64,000 nucleotides of DNA, taken from Eleginops maclovinus (Eukaryota; Chordata; Actinopteri; Perciformes; Eleginopidae). The translations under genes were made by a program, and so were the position numbers. This document shows, piece by piece, positions 30,410-42,011 of the stretch. The stretch lies in assembly GCF_036324505.1 (NCBI RefSeq), contig NC_086356.1, forward strand, positions 13,749,244-13,813,243, given 5' to 3'. How positions within the stretch are numbered: the first letter of the stretch is position 1; every line of letters begins with the position of its first letter. Under the pieces are notes generated by a model, which did not search any database, was not told the DNA's origin, and saw only the letters and a list, made by a program, of their open reading frames with translations.

Positions 30410-33400
30410 CTGAGAGCACAAAAAAAGCCCACACACACATTAATACCACTTATCCTCCCCACTCTTGGTTCCAAAGCTGATTACAGGTCAATTGAAGCAG
30501 ACTTTGTACAATTATGTTGTGGCTATCTCTGTCAGAATACATTAACACAAGTAGAGATATTATTCATTAGATCGACGACACAGTCTGGTGAATCTAAATG
30601 TAATTAATGGTCAGTAAGGAGGAGCACATGATTATCTCACCTTGTTAAAACCTCGCTCAAAATTCAGGTAATTACTGGAATCGACAAACACTATAGGCGC
30701 AGCAATGGCATCTTTCAGATTCATCCCCAGCCACAGGTGGTTTATTATAGACTGCAAAGATAATTTTTTTTAAAAAGAACCATGTAAGCACACAGATAGG
30801 GAAATAGTAAACCAATTTGCAAACAGCTTAATCAAAATTACCGATGCCATTGCGGAGGTTATCAAGCTTCCTCCCGATCCACCAATCACAAAAAGTCCTC
30901 CAGACTTTGACTCAAGTATTAACGGAGTCATTGAGGAAGGAGGCTGTTCATCTGCAACAACAATCACACTCCATATCAGACTGAGAAGAAATTGAAATTT
31001 TAACTGAAAGTCGTTGTTTTTGTGACTTTACCTGCCCTCACTATGTCTGCTCTGTGACAGAAGTCAAGCAGCTCATTGTTCAGAATGATGCCTGTTCTTG
31101 GAGAGTAAATGCCTCCGCCAAAACTGCAAAACAAAACATAGTAGACTTAGCAACTTTAAATAATATAAACTAGATACAGTAGAAATAATAGGCTTTGTGT
31201 TTACACTTGGTTTATGGTGCTGGTGGCAGAGACAGCCAGTCCTTCTTCATCCAGGACAGAAACGTGGGTCGTCCCAACACTATCCCGGGAAGGCTTGGCA
31301 TTGTTGTAGTAGGAGTTCTCATGGGTGAGGTTGGAAAAAATCTTTTCTGCGATGTTATTGATGAAGGAGTCATTGATCAAATGATCTGCACTCTGGAAGA
31401 AAAACAAAAACATCATAATGAATCAGGAAAAAGCTGGGGTGATTTGTTTAGTTTTTGTCATTTCTGCCTTAATTGTACATCTTTTTGTGTAAATAAATCA
31501 GGAAGCATAGGGAGAAAGAAGGGGGTTATGACATACAAGGTCACCAGACAAACTAGCTATATAGACAGTTTTGACATTTACCTGTCAAGTTTTAGATGAG
31601 AAGATTGATACCTTTTACAAATAAAAGAGGTACCAACCTTTCCATTAAACTTTTAAGAAAATGTATTTCCAAAGTTTAATAAACCTGCTTTATTTTTATA
31701 TTTTTGGGCCATTCAACATTGTTTAAGAGCCAGGAATGTGAGTGTGGGGATTTCTGGTGTATGATTTAATAAGGGTTTTGATTGTTTATATTTTGGCATT
31801 GGGCTTTGTTTATAAAATTATTATTATTTCTGGATCTATTATGGGTTGGATCAGTTGGGTTACATGCATATGGGCGGCACTCACAGGTAATGTAATAACC
31901 TCTACACCTGTGTGAGGTATGTGTGGAAGAGAGGGTGAGAGGGTCACTGTATTTTTTGTTGACCGCAACCTTTTCACAGCTGGATTATTCAGATAGTATA
32001 TGTCTGCAAGTTGATGATTCAAGGCACGAAAGCTTTAAGCTTTCCGGTAGTTTTTTCTCCCGTTGCTACATATAGATTGCCCAGAAACTGCATGAGGATT
32101 TTAGATAGTATCTTATAAATATCTTTTTGCTCTAAGAATAATGGGGGGAAAAAATCAGACCCGAACCTTTCCGTCATTAAAATAAGGATCGTTGATGCTC
32201 CTCTTTTGTCCATTAGCAAATTTAGTTGCTTCTATTAGGCGATGATACATCTGAATCTTCTGGTCAACATCCAGGGAGTTTTGATTGAAGGGAAAATCTG
32301 TGAAAAAACACAAAAAATAACACATTATAAAAATATTATGCTTTACAACTTTTTTATAATCCAGTGTATAGAGGCAAGATGCTAGAATGTAATTCAGTTG
32401 CTACACTATGTCAGTTTAAGGGATTGCAGGAAAGTCATTATGATACATGAACCTTGCATGAGTTTGAGTATGAATGCCAGCAGGGGGCCCCCAGAAGGAG
32501 GTGGAGGGAGATGCATCTTGGTGTTTCCCAGAGAAACTGTCCATGCATCCTTCACCCGCACTTGGAAGGACTTCAGATCCTCCATCGTCATAGTCCCACC
32601 TAGAAGAAACATGTTTATACAAACAGCTTGAACTCTTTACCAGCTGTATTTTTTTTTCTGTCCATTTACTTTAAAGGTAGACCTCAATCATCACCAATTT
32701 ATGAGGAAATTGCACCAACCTGCAGCCTTTATGTCTTGGATTAAGTCTTGTCCTATCTTGCCAGAGTAAAAGGCATTTGCCCCCTGCTTGGCAATTGTTT
32801 CCATGGTTTCTGCAAGTTTAGGAAACTTGACGATGTCTCCTGTGCTGAGAATGGCTCTGTTTTTGTTGCAGAAAATTTCACTGGAAAAGAGAATTCATGT
32901 AAAAGCAGAAATTAGAACATATTTGTATACCTTTGAGTTATTAATGCTGCACTTCATTATTTGTGTTATTTGTGGCCTTTCTGGTCCCCTTTGTTAACAA
33001 ATAGTGCATGCATTTCATGCAATGTATCTTAAACCACATACGTTATTTGTGCAGACTCATCAATGAATAGTCTCAAATATCCTGAAGGAATTTGTTTTGC
33101 AGAGGCAATCATGCCCATTCAAGCCTTTTACACCAAACTTCCAGCTAATGTCTTTATGAATCTTGCACTTAGGAAAAGCAATATGGAGCTAAATCAGGGT
33201 CATAAGTTTTGATCATTCCAAAAAATACAATTTATTTGAAAGATCAAGTTTTTATTCTGTACTTTGAAAAACACGATGATGTGTTCAAACAAAAAATGAG
33301 TATTTAAAATATTTTTTCAGGTTGAATATTATTTTGATTCAGTTCAGCAATTTTTGGGAATAAAATATTTATTTTCATAATTCACTTTTATACATATTTT

Positions 33401-36400
33401 CATATTTGAATCCTTATTTTATTCAGTTGCTGATTGTACGTTTTCAGATTCAGAAGATTCTTTTTTCCGTTTCACTTTTTATTTCACTTCTTTTTCTTTT
33501 GCTTTCAAATAAATTGTAATTTTTTGAATGATCAAAACTTATGACCCTGATTTAGCTCCATAAAGCAACAACTCACAAAGCCATTTCTAAAAGAAGGTGA
33601 GCACAAAAGTGTTTAAATGAGCATGTGGACTGGGTGAAACTATTATGCAACATGAAATCCTGAACTTAAACACTCAATTATATATTCAATAGTTAACTCA
33701 GGGTTATAAACTAGCATTTAATAACTTAAAACTGGGATTTATAGGAAAGCCCTTTGCTCAAGGGTTTCTGCAGGGACACTGATGAGAAAAGGCTTACTGA
33801 TAGTTTTTCAGTGTCCTAAAACCTTTATGATCATCAGTGTTGCTACAAAGTAGATATTCTAATAAGTTATATTTTTGCCCACATTTTTTGGAAACCTTTA
33901 ACAGCCCTTTATCACTATAAGCAGAAAGTGAGTTGCTCTACCAGATGGATGAATTTTCCACATGCACTTTCACTAAAGGAATTTGCAGAAGTTCCCCCAG
34001 ATACAGCGGCAAAGTGAAGCCCTCTCTGGCCAGTTTAATTGTTGGTTCAAACAGCTTGGCCCAAGGCAACTTCCCATACTGTTTGTGAACTGCTTCGTAA
34101 CCCCGCAGCTCTCCGGGAACACCGATCCACTGGCTGCCTGTAAGGTGGAAAACAATAAAGCTGTATGAAATCAATGATGGGGAAAAAAAACAAAAATGAG
34201 CTGGACTTATTTGAAAAAGAAAGAGGAGCAATAAAGCAAACATTTGCTGTAACTCAATAAATATATTTCCATATTTAAAATGTTTAATGCTAGAAAACAA
34301 CATCTTACAACAGCAGTAAGAGCTGCTGCTGGTGATATTTAAAACATCTGAGCAAAATTTAAACTTAAAATGTGTTTTTCTCAAATCTATGTGCTCTGTT
34401 TGAAGGAGTTTGGATTACTATTCTCTTAGTCCACTACCTAGAGGACATTTCAAAGGGAAAAAATGGTGATGGTGTTGAAAATAAGCCAAATAACCCATAA
34501 GTAAAACACGAACAGAGTTAAGGGATTACTGTATACTGCTATGACTATAAGAGGAAGCATGGGTAGGGATTTTGCTTTATAAACCACTATAAACTGAAGG
34601 ACAATTCTGCCTACCTGTGGTCAGTTGGATTGAGGTGGGACAGTCCTTTAACAGGTTTGTTTTAGAAGACTTTGGGACGGTTTCTCTGAAGTTGTACACT
34701 TTAACGTTGCCTAAGACAAAGATAAGAATTCATAATAAAATCGGATTAATCAACCTTTATCATTTAAGGTCATCCTAATGAATGAGAAACTCACCTTTTT
34801 TGTTTCTTATGGTGAAGATAGATCCTCCTCCAATCCCCATGCTCTGAGGATTGATCACAGAAGTGCACAGAAGAGCTGCAATGGCGCCATCTACTGCTGA
34901 TCCGCCTTGCTGTAGTATGTTCCTGGAAAACATTTAATTTTACTGGATTCATGAGGTATGTGTCACCAAAATGTCAACAACCCAAAAATGCACTGCGTAA
35001 TGGCCCACATACAGGCACACAGGTGATTTTTGTATTGTTCTTTAAATGATTGCAACACTGGGGTTATTGCTTAACAGTTCCAAAGTGGCTCAGCTGCCAA
35101 AAGGCAAGTTTGAACCATGTGCTGCTAAGTAGTTGGAGGCGTCTCCAAAAGAGCACATCAATGGATCTTTTGTTGGTTTACTGAGGGACAAGATATAATA
35201 CTGCCATGTAGTTTGATTGGTTCCACAGTGGAAAAGGTCACAGGAGGTCAAATGATAAACTAGAATCTAATAGCAATAGTCCAATTAAAGGATACTCATG
35301 TGAACATTGTAGACAGAACAACACATGGTTGATTGTTTATGTCTTTCTACAGTAGATAATCATAAATGGATCAATGTTATGAAGAGGATATGACTATATG
35401 AAATACAAACATGACCAAATGTAGACTGTATACTCTGTGGATACGGCAAAACACATTTAGAGATTTCTTTGTATGTATTGTGGAAATGTTTGCATTTTGT
35501 CAAACCTGAGCTGTTATATGTGTGAGTAAAAGGTGGGTTTGAGAAAGAATAAAGATTAGAGAGACTCTGTTTGTACTGCAACTGCTGCACAACGGTTTCT
35601 TTCCTGAAGAATGTGTTATGCTAATGATACAAAAGAAAAGTCCCCTTCCCTTCTCTCATTAGAGGAACATTCATTGTCTCTGGTGTGAATTTGGAAACAT
35701 TCACAAGGACAGGAAGAAAAACATCTCTGCAACTGAATACAAAAGCAGGAAGATTCGTTATGCACATTCCTGTTTGAAAAAAAACTTTCACCTTGTATTC
35801 TGCATTTGGAGTTGTCATGATGACAGATTGGTTGCATCATTTTTTTTTGCTCACTGAATAAATTAAAGAGTGCATCAAATAAAATAAATATATATCCTCA
35901 GTATTAACTTAACTGTTTGACATCAGTTTGTGGGTTTCGAGATAGGATTTTCTGTTACATTCACATATAACAGGATAGTTCAGGAAATAAATTAACAAGA
36001 GGTGAGGAGAATCAGGGCTTGTCTGCCCACATTTCTGCAGGCATTATCTCTATTCCTCAAACAGAGCCTGTCAAATCTCTTAAACTGCTTATCCCATTGC
36101 TCAGTTCAGCTTCTCAGCTGCAGGAGTAGGGAGGTGCAGTCTGATAGCATACAGAGCTCTGGATAACTAAAGTCTGAATACAAATACATTTGATTGGAAT
36201 GCATAAAAAAACACAACGTTTTTAACATCCTTCCATCTCCAATGGTGTAGAGTAACTCAGTGGATTTACTCAAATACTGTACTTAAGTAGAATTTTGAGG
36301 GACTTGTAATTTACTTGAGTTTTTCAATCGTCTGCTACTTCTCCCCCTCTACAATTCAGAGGTATGTCTTGTAATCTTACACCACCAAATTATTTGAATA

Positions 36401-36997
36401 CCATTTAGTTACTTTACAGATTTAAATTAATGATGTGAAATATAACACTTGAGTAAGACTTTAGTTACACCTGGAGTAAAATGCACAAGCTACCCTGCAG
36501 TATAGAAGTCATTAAAACTAGCTGCACTTTACTTCACATATTAAAGCATAAGTAATTATAATCAAAACATATAATAAATATTCCGAAATGGACATGCATA
36601 ATTGGTACGTTTGGTACTTTAAGTATATTTTGAAGGTAATACTTTTGCACTTTAACTTAAGTAACATTTCGAATGCAGATACATATTTTTATTTTTTTAA
36701 CATACTCTGGTATTTCTACTCAGGTTCAATATCTAAGTACTTCTTCCACATCTGTCAATTTCCACAAAAAATGTTAAGCAAAACTCCACTCTGGTTTCTT
36801 ACTATTGAACAAAACTTGATTTACCTGCCAATCTCGGAGCAGCGTCGCGAGTCTGCAGCCACAGCCGCGCGTGTGAAGCTGCTGCTCGGACACTCTTTGT
36901 CCACCAGAGAGACGACGCACAGACAGACCAGAGCAACCGCGCAAAGTAAACCAGCCGAGATGTAACAGCACACCAGGCAGGGCTTGTATTTGGCCAT
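30263..36997 (-). CDS. ggt5: ggt5: gamma-glutamyltransferase 5-like, 12 coding exons, 559 aa
   Basis: Exons (minus): 36997-36825, 34922-34795, 34710-34615, 34137-33942, 32880-32720, 32599-32453, 32297-32167, 31392-31205, 31123-31032, 30951-30842, 30751-30641, 30409-30263. All have GT-AG borders and a continuous frame. The product is a membrane ectoenzyme of the GGT5 (leukotriene-C4 hydrolase) type, converting LTC4 to LTD4 and hydrolysing glutathione. Evidence for GGT5 over GGT1: [42 protein letters not shown]. Residues 11-30 form the signal anchor. Thr385 in VGTTHVSVL is the nucleophile. Arg in FRETVP, PSSMTP and GGSGGS line the active site. It ends KQGESAGY. It is convergent with ggt1, with identical intron phases; exon 9 is 36 bp shorter than in ggt1. 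Confidence 0.93.
31205..31392 (-). CDS. ggt5: ggt5 exon 8, catalytic threonine exon
   Basis: A 188-bp exon; ACG at 31272-31270 is Thr385, the predicted small-subunit N-terminus. It encodes [20 protein letters not shown]. The donor AAGT|GTAAAC leaves phase 2, completed by T of exon 9 to give NQVFGGG. Confidence 0.92.
31393..32166. other. ggt5 intron 7
   Basis: 774 bp. Near 31599 it holds GAGAAGATTGATACC, a scrap of the dispersed repeat seen at 6608 and 19308. Nothing else is recognised. Confidence 0.5.
32881..33941. other. ggt5 intron 4
   Basis: 1.06 kb, a third of which is the long-TIR MITE at 33182-33562. No exon is supported. Confidence 0.65.
33182..33562. repeat. MITE with ~60-bp terminal inverted repeats
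   Basis: 381 bp. The left end (TATGGAGCTAAATCAGGGTC, continuing ATAAGTTTTGATCATTC) is matched exactly for 37 bp by the reverse complement of the right end, and then with few changes for about 23 bp more. AAGCAA lies directly outside both ends. The interior is A/T-rich and non-coding. If the terminal TA belongs to the duplication, it would fit a Tc1/mariner-type MITE. Confidence 0.85.
34138..36824. other. ggt5 introns 3, 2 and 1
   Basis: Intron 3 (34138-34614) and intron 2 (34711-34794) hold nothing recognised. Intron 1 (34923-36824) holds a MITE at 36241-36754. Its ORFs (35360-35840) are unrecognised. Confidence 0.55.
36241..36754. repeat. hAT-type MITE, TACTTAAGTA family
   Basis: Starts AGTAACTCAGTGGATTTACT, then CAAATACTGTACTTAAGTAG and AATTTTGAGG; ends TCTAAGTACTTCTTCCACAT followed by CTG. 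The ends are inverted versions of each other (AGTAA../..AAGTACTTCTTCCAC). I recognise this as a very common teleost non-autonomous element. Boundaries are approximate and no clean target duplication was found. Confidence 0.6.
36825..36997 (-). CDS. ggt5: ggt5 exon 1, signal-anchor exon
   Basis: ATG at 36997, encoding [20 protein letters not shown], a Cys/Val-rich hydrophobic stretch, then [15 protein letters not shown]. Ends AG|GTAAATC; the next exon gives G for Arg. The surrounding 200 bp is GC-rich for this window, with several CpG, as expected near a promoter. Confidence 0.88.
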
Positions 36998-37729
36998 TTA
37001 AACTTTCTGTGGAGCAAACTTTGTGTTGCAGGGAAACTGTTGCTGCTGCCGCTCAGTGCGCACTCACTATGAACATAATCCTGAAGTTATACCCCTCCCC
37101 TTCATCATTTGGCTACTGTTATGAACTGAACGTGGATCAGAGGGACGGATTTACAAACACACAAACACACAGTGTCAATCTGACTGTCTTTGATATCCCA
37201 CTCACGTTCTGACTCAGTCTAATTCTTTATTATGGGAAATACATGACATCACAGTCAGTATTTTTATGTTTTCCAGTAAGTGTGATAATTCGAATTCAGC
37301 AGCTGTCACAACATGGTTGGTCACACACTACTTCTTCTTTCGAAATTTCACTTTTGCATTAACTTTTTTGGCTTACTTTCTGCTAAGGATATCATTTAAC
37401 TATTACACTTTTCAGCTTTATAGGGTGCTGCCTGCTGATCCCAAAGTGTTCACACTTCATACATACATCAAGGCTGATCCTTAAAAGAACGCCAGCTCTG
37501 TCCTGGGCAGTGGTGGTTCTACATGGAATTACACCCCGGGCGACTTCCCAACCTCTCCAGGACACTGTCTGCACGGTGCAGCTCCTTTGGTGGCAGGCTG
37601 CTTCACCCTCGGTGTCTCACGGAGAACTCACACTTCACAGCCTGGTAGACCCCCCACACACACATAACAACAAAGACTAAAACATTCCTGTTGTGCAATA
37701 CTACTTATGTGCAATATATATATACACAC

Positions 37730-37971
37730 ACACACACCATAAATAGCTGTGTAATTTATTCTACCACCTTTTATACTCTCACCTGGCTGCTCTCGCTAAA
37801 CTGTTGTTGGAAATGGATATGTATTTTGTATTCTGTGTAATTTATAGTTTGTTATCTTTATATCAATAGTTTTGTTATGCATGCTTCTTGCGTGATAAGC
37901 TGTCTTTGGCACTTGGATGTTACTTTTGAACATGTTCACTCTGTGGGACTAATAAAGGTATTCTGATTATA
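37730..37971 (+). repeat. possible LINE 3' tail
   Basis: Contains CACCTTTTATACTCTCACCT, CTGTTGTTGGAAATG and, at the end, TGTGGGACTAATAAAGGTAT then TCTGATT. The TAATAAAGGTATTCTGATT ending is of a kind I associate with fish LINE tails. The left limit is a guess. Confidence 0.3.
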
Positions 37972-38253
37972 ATCCTTAATGCAGGAAATACAGTTTTAAA
38001 TGCATTCTGCCCAGTACTGCCGATGGCCAATTGAAACTTCAACACAAGGGGGAGACGTGGTGTACATTTTAGTAGGAAACCTCTTGGCTGCCGTGATCGC
38101 CATATAGGTCTAAGTCTATAGGTCTGGTATCTTCTTTGGTACGCTACATTTCTACCTCATTCAGGTAGAGGCATGGTGAAAGGGATTTCGGAGCTCCCTG
38201 ATATTAATTCAACAGGAGTTGGCTGGATTTTTATACTTTCAGGGTGTAGGGAT

Positions 38254-38345
38254 CAGTGTTGCCAGTTACTTTGAAAAAGTAATCTGATTACTGATTACTC
38301 CTTAAAAAGTAACTTAGTTACTTTACTAATTACGTTACGTATAAC
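38254..38345. mobile_element. hAT terminal fragment related to the 21158 element
   Basis: Starts CAGTGTTGCCAGTTACTTTG, then AAAAAGTAATCTGATTACTG and ATTACTCCTTAAAAAGTAAC. This is the reverse complement of the right end of the 21158-21849 element with few differences. No partner end was located within a few hundred bases, so it looks like a truncated copy. Confidence 0.75.
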
Positions 38346-39188
38346 CCAAAGAAGACAGCTTAACTGTCTCGGGCCAACATGGGGACATTGCAGAACAGGT
38401 TCATCTTTCTCATGGGAAGCTTGTACAGAGCCTGCATATAGGAAACTGGAAAATCAGGGCCAGAGTGGGGGGGATTTCATTTCGAAACATGCTGAAGAGT
38501 ATTTGGCAATTCACTCATTGAAAGCAAATGGACATCAAGATGATATTTTTTGAACAACCATGATGAATATTTTGCCAAGGGGACAGCTACCACTTATCTA
38601 AGACTTGCTTGTGTTGTTGTCAGAAAAAAACAGTTTCGTACTGTAGTAAGATTATTGCTTTATAAAGCAGAGGTGGAGATGTGTGGCTGAAAAGCCATGG
38701 TCATCCCAATTATTTTTATTTTTACTAATTAGATCTAAGAGGGTGGAGCTAAAGGCAGGAAGTGAACAACATGGGCAACTTTGCAGCCGGATCCAGAAAT
38801 TTCTTAGGTTTAGAAGAAGGGTGAACGATAAAAATAGGTAAGTCAAAACTTGTTAATGTGTTGTGCCCCATGAGTGTTTGGTGATTTGAGTGGCATGCTG
38901 CTGATGACTTAATGCTAGCCTGGCATGCTGTTTAATCACCATGTTCCTCCATGTTGTTGGTTTATTGTGAAACTAAAAGTGTATGTTAATGTTGAAGAAC
39001 AGAAGTTTATGATGTGTTGATTGACAAGCTAAGGTATCTGTATAATATTGTTAGGTTATATTGGGCTCAGGCAGCATGCTAGTTGGCATGGTGTGCTGTT
39101 AGCGTGCTAGCTAGTTTAAACAGGTGATTTAGACCAGTGTGTGGCTTCTCAGGCCTACTAGTTAGCCAGACATGTTGGTAGCCTAACA

Positions 39189-42011
39189 CAGTGATTCTTA
39201 AACTAGGGGTCGCGACCCCAAACGGGGTCGGCAAAAACTTCCGTGGGGTCGCAAAATTATTTGTTACTTCAGTCGGAAATTAGCTGTTATAACACCTGGT
39301 GAAACAACGAAAAATAAAATGTCAATACAATGAAAATCTGCCTTTTTCTCATTCCTACACGCTGTTAAGAGGGAGAGAGAGAGAAAAAAAAAAGTTGCCC
39401 TGCTTTAAATGGCGTTTTCGAATCGTTTATTGGTCCTATGATAGAAACAATGTAACAATCTGCGCCCACTGTTCAAACTCAATTTCTTCCCGGTTTTTTT
39501 ACAATACGTCATAGTTAACTCGCCACGTTACTAGCCACGTTTGTGATACTAGCCACTTTTTTAGCCACTAGCCTAGTTATAACTTTCATCAAAAATGGAC
39601 AGGTGGCTGCTAAAAAACAATGATTTGAGCTCAGAAGTGCCATCTACCTCCAGTTGTGCACCTACTCCTCCGCGATCCTCAGATGGGACAAGTTTGGCCG
39701 GTGGTGAGAATAAAAAAGACCCACCAACGAGGCGTCGCCGATACCTGAAAGAATTTCTTAAATATGGATTCACGTGCCAGGTAAAACATGAGCTCGACCA
39801 CCCACAGTGTGTTATTTGCGGCGATGTTCTGGCACATGAAAGTTTAAAGCCCACAAAAATGAGACGACATCTCGAAAGCCGACATCCAGATGATGCTCAG
39901 AAACCCATGACATTTTTTTTACGAAAAGAAGCTGCGCTGCATGGGCAAAAGACCGTTGTGCATAGCCAAGCTACTGTGCCCACCAAAGCCTTGGCAGCGT
40001 CATACAAAGTGGCCCACCTTGTAGCCAAAGCACAAAAGCCACACACAATTGCTGAAAGCCTCATCCTTCCTGCAGCAATTGCGATGACCACAGCAATGCA
40101 TGGTGAAAAGATCGCAAGTGTGCTTAAACAGATTCCCCTCTCCAATGATACCATGTCCAAACGCATTAACGACATCGCTAATGATATGAAATGCCAGCTC
40201 ATCGAGAGAGTGAAAAACAGCCGGTTTTCTTTGCAGTTAGACGAGTCTACTGACTTGACTAATGTAGCCCATTTAATGGTTTTCATTCGCTACAGTCATG
40301 ACGGGAAACTGCATGAGGACATGCTGTGCTGCTCTCCGATGGAAGGAAGATGTACTGGTGGAGACATTTTTAACTGTCTTAATGGTTGGATGGAGGAGAC
40401 AGGCCTGGATTGGGATAAATGCATAAGCATATGCACTGACGGTGCCGGGGCTATGATGGGAAAACACAAAGGGCTGAAAGCCAAGGTCCTTAGCGTTGCA
40501 CCACATGTCAAGTTCACACACTGCATTATCCATAGGGAGGCCCTGGCATCCAAGACACTTGAACCCGAGCTTAACAATGTTCTTCAAACAGCAATCCAAA
40601 TAGTGAATTCGATCAAATCGCGCCCTTTAAATTCACGACTCTTCGCCCTTCTCTGCCAGGAAATGGGGTCTGCACATGAATCCCTTCTTTTTCATTCAGA
40701 GGTAAGGTGGCTTTCACGGGGCAAAGTTCTTACACGCCTGTTCGAGTTGCGAAGCGAGGTGCGCACCTTCCTCTCAGACGTGCATTCCCCTCTTGCAGAC
40801 CATCTCACTGACTCGAGATGGTTATCACGTCTTGCATACCTGGCGTGCATATTTGACAAATTAAATAGTCTCAACCTGTCACTACAAGGCCCCAGCACAA
40901 ACATCCTGACCCTCTCAGACAAAGTGAATGCTTTCACAAAAAAATTGCAGCGTTGGGCAGCCCGTGCAGAGAGTGGGGACTTTGAAATGTTCTCGGAGCT
41001 GCACGACTTTTTGGAGAGTGACATGAATGCCAATTCATTGAAAGAGTCAATAACCTGTCATCTTCGTAGTCTCCTCGACAAATTCAATAAGTATTTCCTC
41101 ACGGAGAATGTAGAGCCTTTTGACTGGGTACGACAACCATTCACCAACTGCTCCTCAAACAACCTGCCATCTGAGCTCGAGGATGCGCTGATTGAGCTGT
41201 CCAGCGACCGCACATTGCAGGCGTCGTTTGCCTCAAAAACTCTAGATGAATTCTGGCTGTCAGTTGTGCAGGAATACCCCGGGTTGTCCAAGGCTGCCAT
41301 GGACATCCTCACGCCGTTTGGATCAACCTATCTGTGCGAAAAGACATTTTCGTCCCTGGCCTACATAAAGAACAAATACAGATGTCGTCTCAACAGCATG
41401 GAGGAGAATCTTCGTGTTGCTGTGAGCAGCATCGATCCCCGAATTGACCTGCTATGCTCGCGGAAGCAGGCCCATCCTTCTCATTGACATGGCGTCCGTA
41501 TAAGAGGAAGTGAGATCGTTCCAATCATACACACTCTCTGTTGACTCTTGACTCCCGTTTGATTTGGACATTTGTTTCATTGCTTTGTTTGTTCCAGTTC
41601 TTGTTTGCGTTAATAAATTGTTGCCGCCCAGGCCTTTTCTTACACATTGCCTATTTGTTTTTGCTTGATTGACAGTCGTTACCATGGGTTTGCAATGCAT
41701 AACGTTGTCCTGGCAACGCGATTTACAGCCCGCCCCCAAACAACCAAACTGCAGATGGCATTGCTGTTTCTTTCAAAATGTATGACTATCACTCAAATCA
41801 TTGGAGACGCAAACTCGTAAATTAATTCACACAAAATCGTTCCTTTTCCATAAAATAATCGTCATACATTGTTAATTTGTTTGGATTGGAACAAAAAATC
41901 GGTTGCTACGGAAACGTGACGTCACACTTACACACTTTTGGGAAAGTGGGGTCACCAAACCTCTCCAGTTTTTTTTGTGGGGTCGTCAGACAAAAAGTTT
42001 AAGAACCACTG
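39189..42011 (+). mobile_element. complete hAT transposon, 2.8 kb
   Basis: Flanked on both sides by GCCTAACA (39181-39188 and 42012-42019), an exact 8-bp duplication. The ends CAGTGATTCTTAAAC and (reverse complement) CAGTGGTTCTTAAAC match at 14 of 15 bases. Subterminal GGGGTCGCGACCCC at the left and GTGGGGTC repeats at both sides are typical of this group. It encloses one uninterrupted 630-codon ORF. It lies between ggt5 and the BEL element. Confidence 0.95.
39595..41487 (+). CDS. hAT transposase, 630 aa, BED zinc finger, apparently intact
   Basis: Cut-and-paste transposase close to the group that gave rise to vertebrate ZBED5/ZBED8/FAM200 proteins. The BED finger reads C72-x2-C75..H92-x4-H97 (CVICGDVL..RRHLESRH). 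The RNase H-like catalytic core has Asp216 (LQLDESTDLTN), Asp282 (ICTDGAGAMMG), the CIIHREAL and EVRWLSRG (Trp372) motifs, and Glu582 (YLCEKTFSSLAYIKNKYR) at the start of the hAT C-terminal dimerisation region. All expected blocks are present, with no stop or frameshift. Its compact single-exon form and location between transposon ends and target duplications show it is a transposon gene, not a domesticated host gene. Confidence 0.95.
   Translation: MDRWLLKNNDLSSEVPSTSSCAPTPPRSSDGTSLAGGENKKDPPTRRRRYLKEFLKYGFTCQVKHELDHPQCVICGDVLAHESLKPTKMRRHLESRHPDDAQKPMTFFLRKEAALHGQKTVVHSQATVPTKALAASYKVAHLVAKAQKPHTIAESLILPAAIAMTTAMHGEKIASVLKQIPLSNDTMSKRINDIANDMKCQLIERVKNSRFSLQLDESTDLTNVAHLMVFIRYSHDGKLHEDMLCCSPMEGRCTGGDIFNCLNGWMEETGLDWDKCISICTDGAGAMMGKHKGLKAKVLSVAPHVKFTHCIIHREALASKTLEPELNNVLQTAIQIVNSIKSRPLNSRLFALLCQEMGSAHESLLFHSEVRWLSRGKVLTRLFELRSEVRTFLSDVHSPLADHLTDSRWLSRLAYLACIFDKLNSLNLSLQGPSTNILTLSDKVNAFTKKLQRWAARAESGDFEMFSELHDFLESDMNANSLKESITCHLRSLLDKFNKYFLTENVEPFDWVRQPFTNCSSNNLPSELEDALIELSSDRTLQASFASKTLDEFWLSVVQEYPGLSKAAMDILTPFGSTYLCEKTFSSLAYIKNKYRCRLNSMEENLRVAVSSIDPRIDLLCSRKQAHPSH

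Larger units (their letters stand above)
36998..39188. other. ggt5 upstream region
   Basis: Presumed ggt5 5' UTR and promoter at the left. Beyond it are a possible retroelement tail ending near 37971 (GGGACTAATAAAGGTATTCT followed by GATT) and a hAT terminal fragment at 38254-38345. The ORF at 38652-38846 is unrecognised. Confidence 0.45.

Noticed and set aside
33938..34384. 148-codon minus-strand ORF read as one protein
   Set aside because: Only the last two-thirds is ggt5 exon 4; the first part is intron 3 read-through up to the acceptor at 34138.
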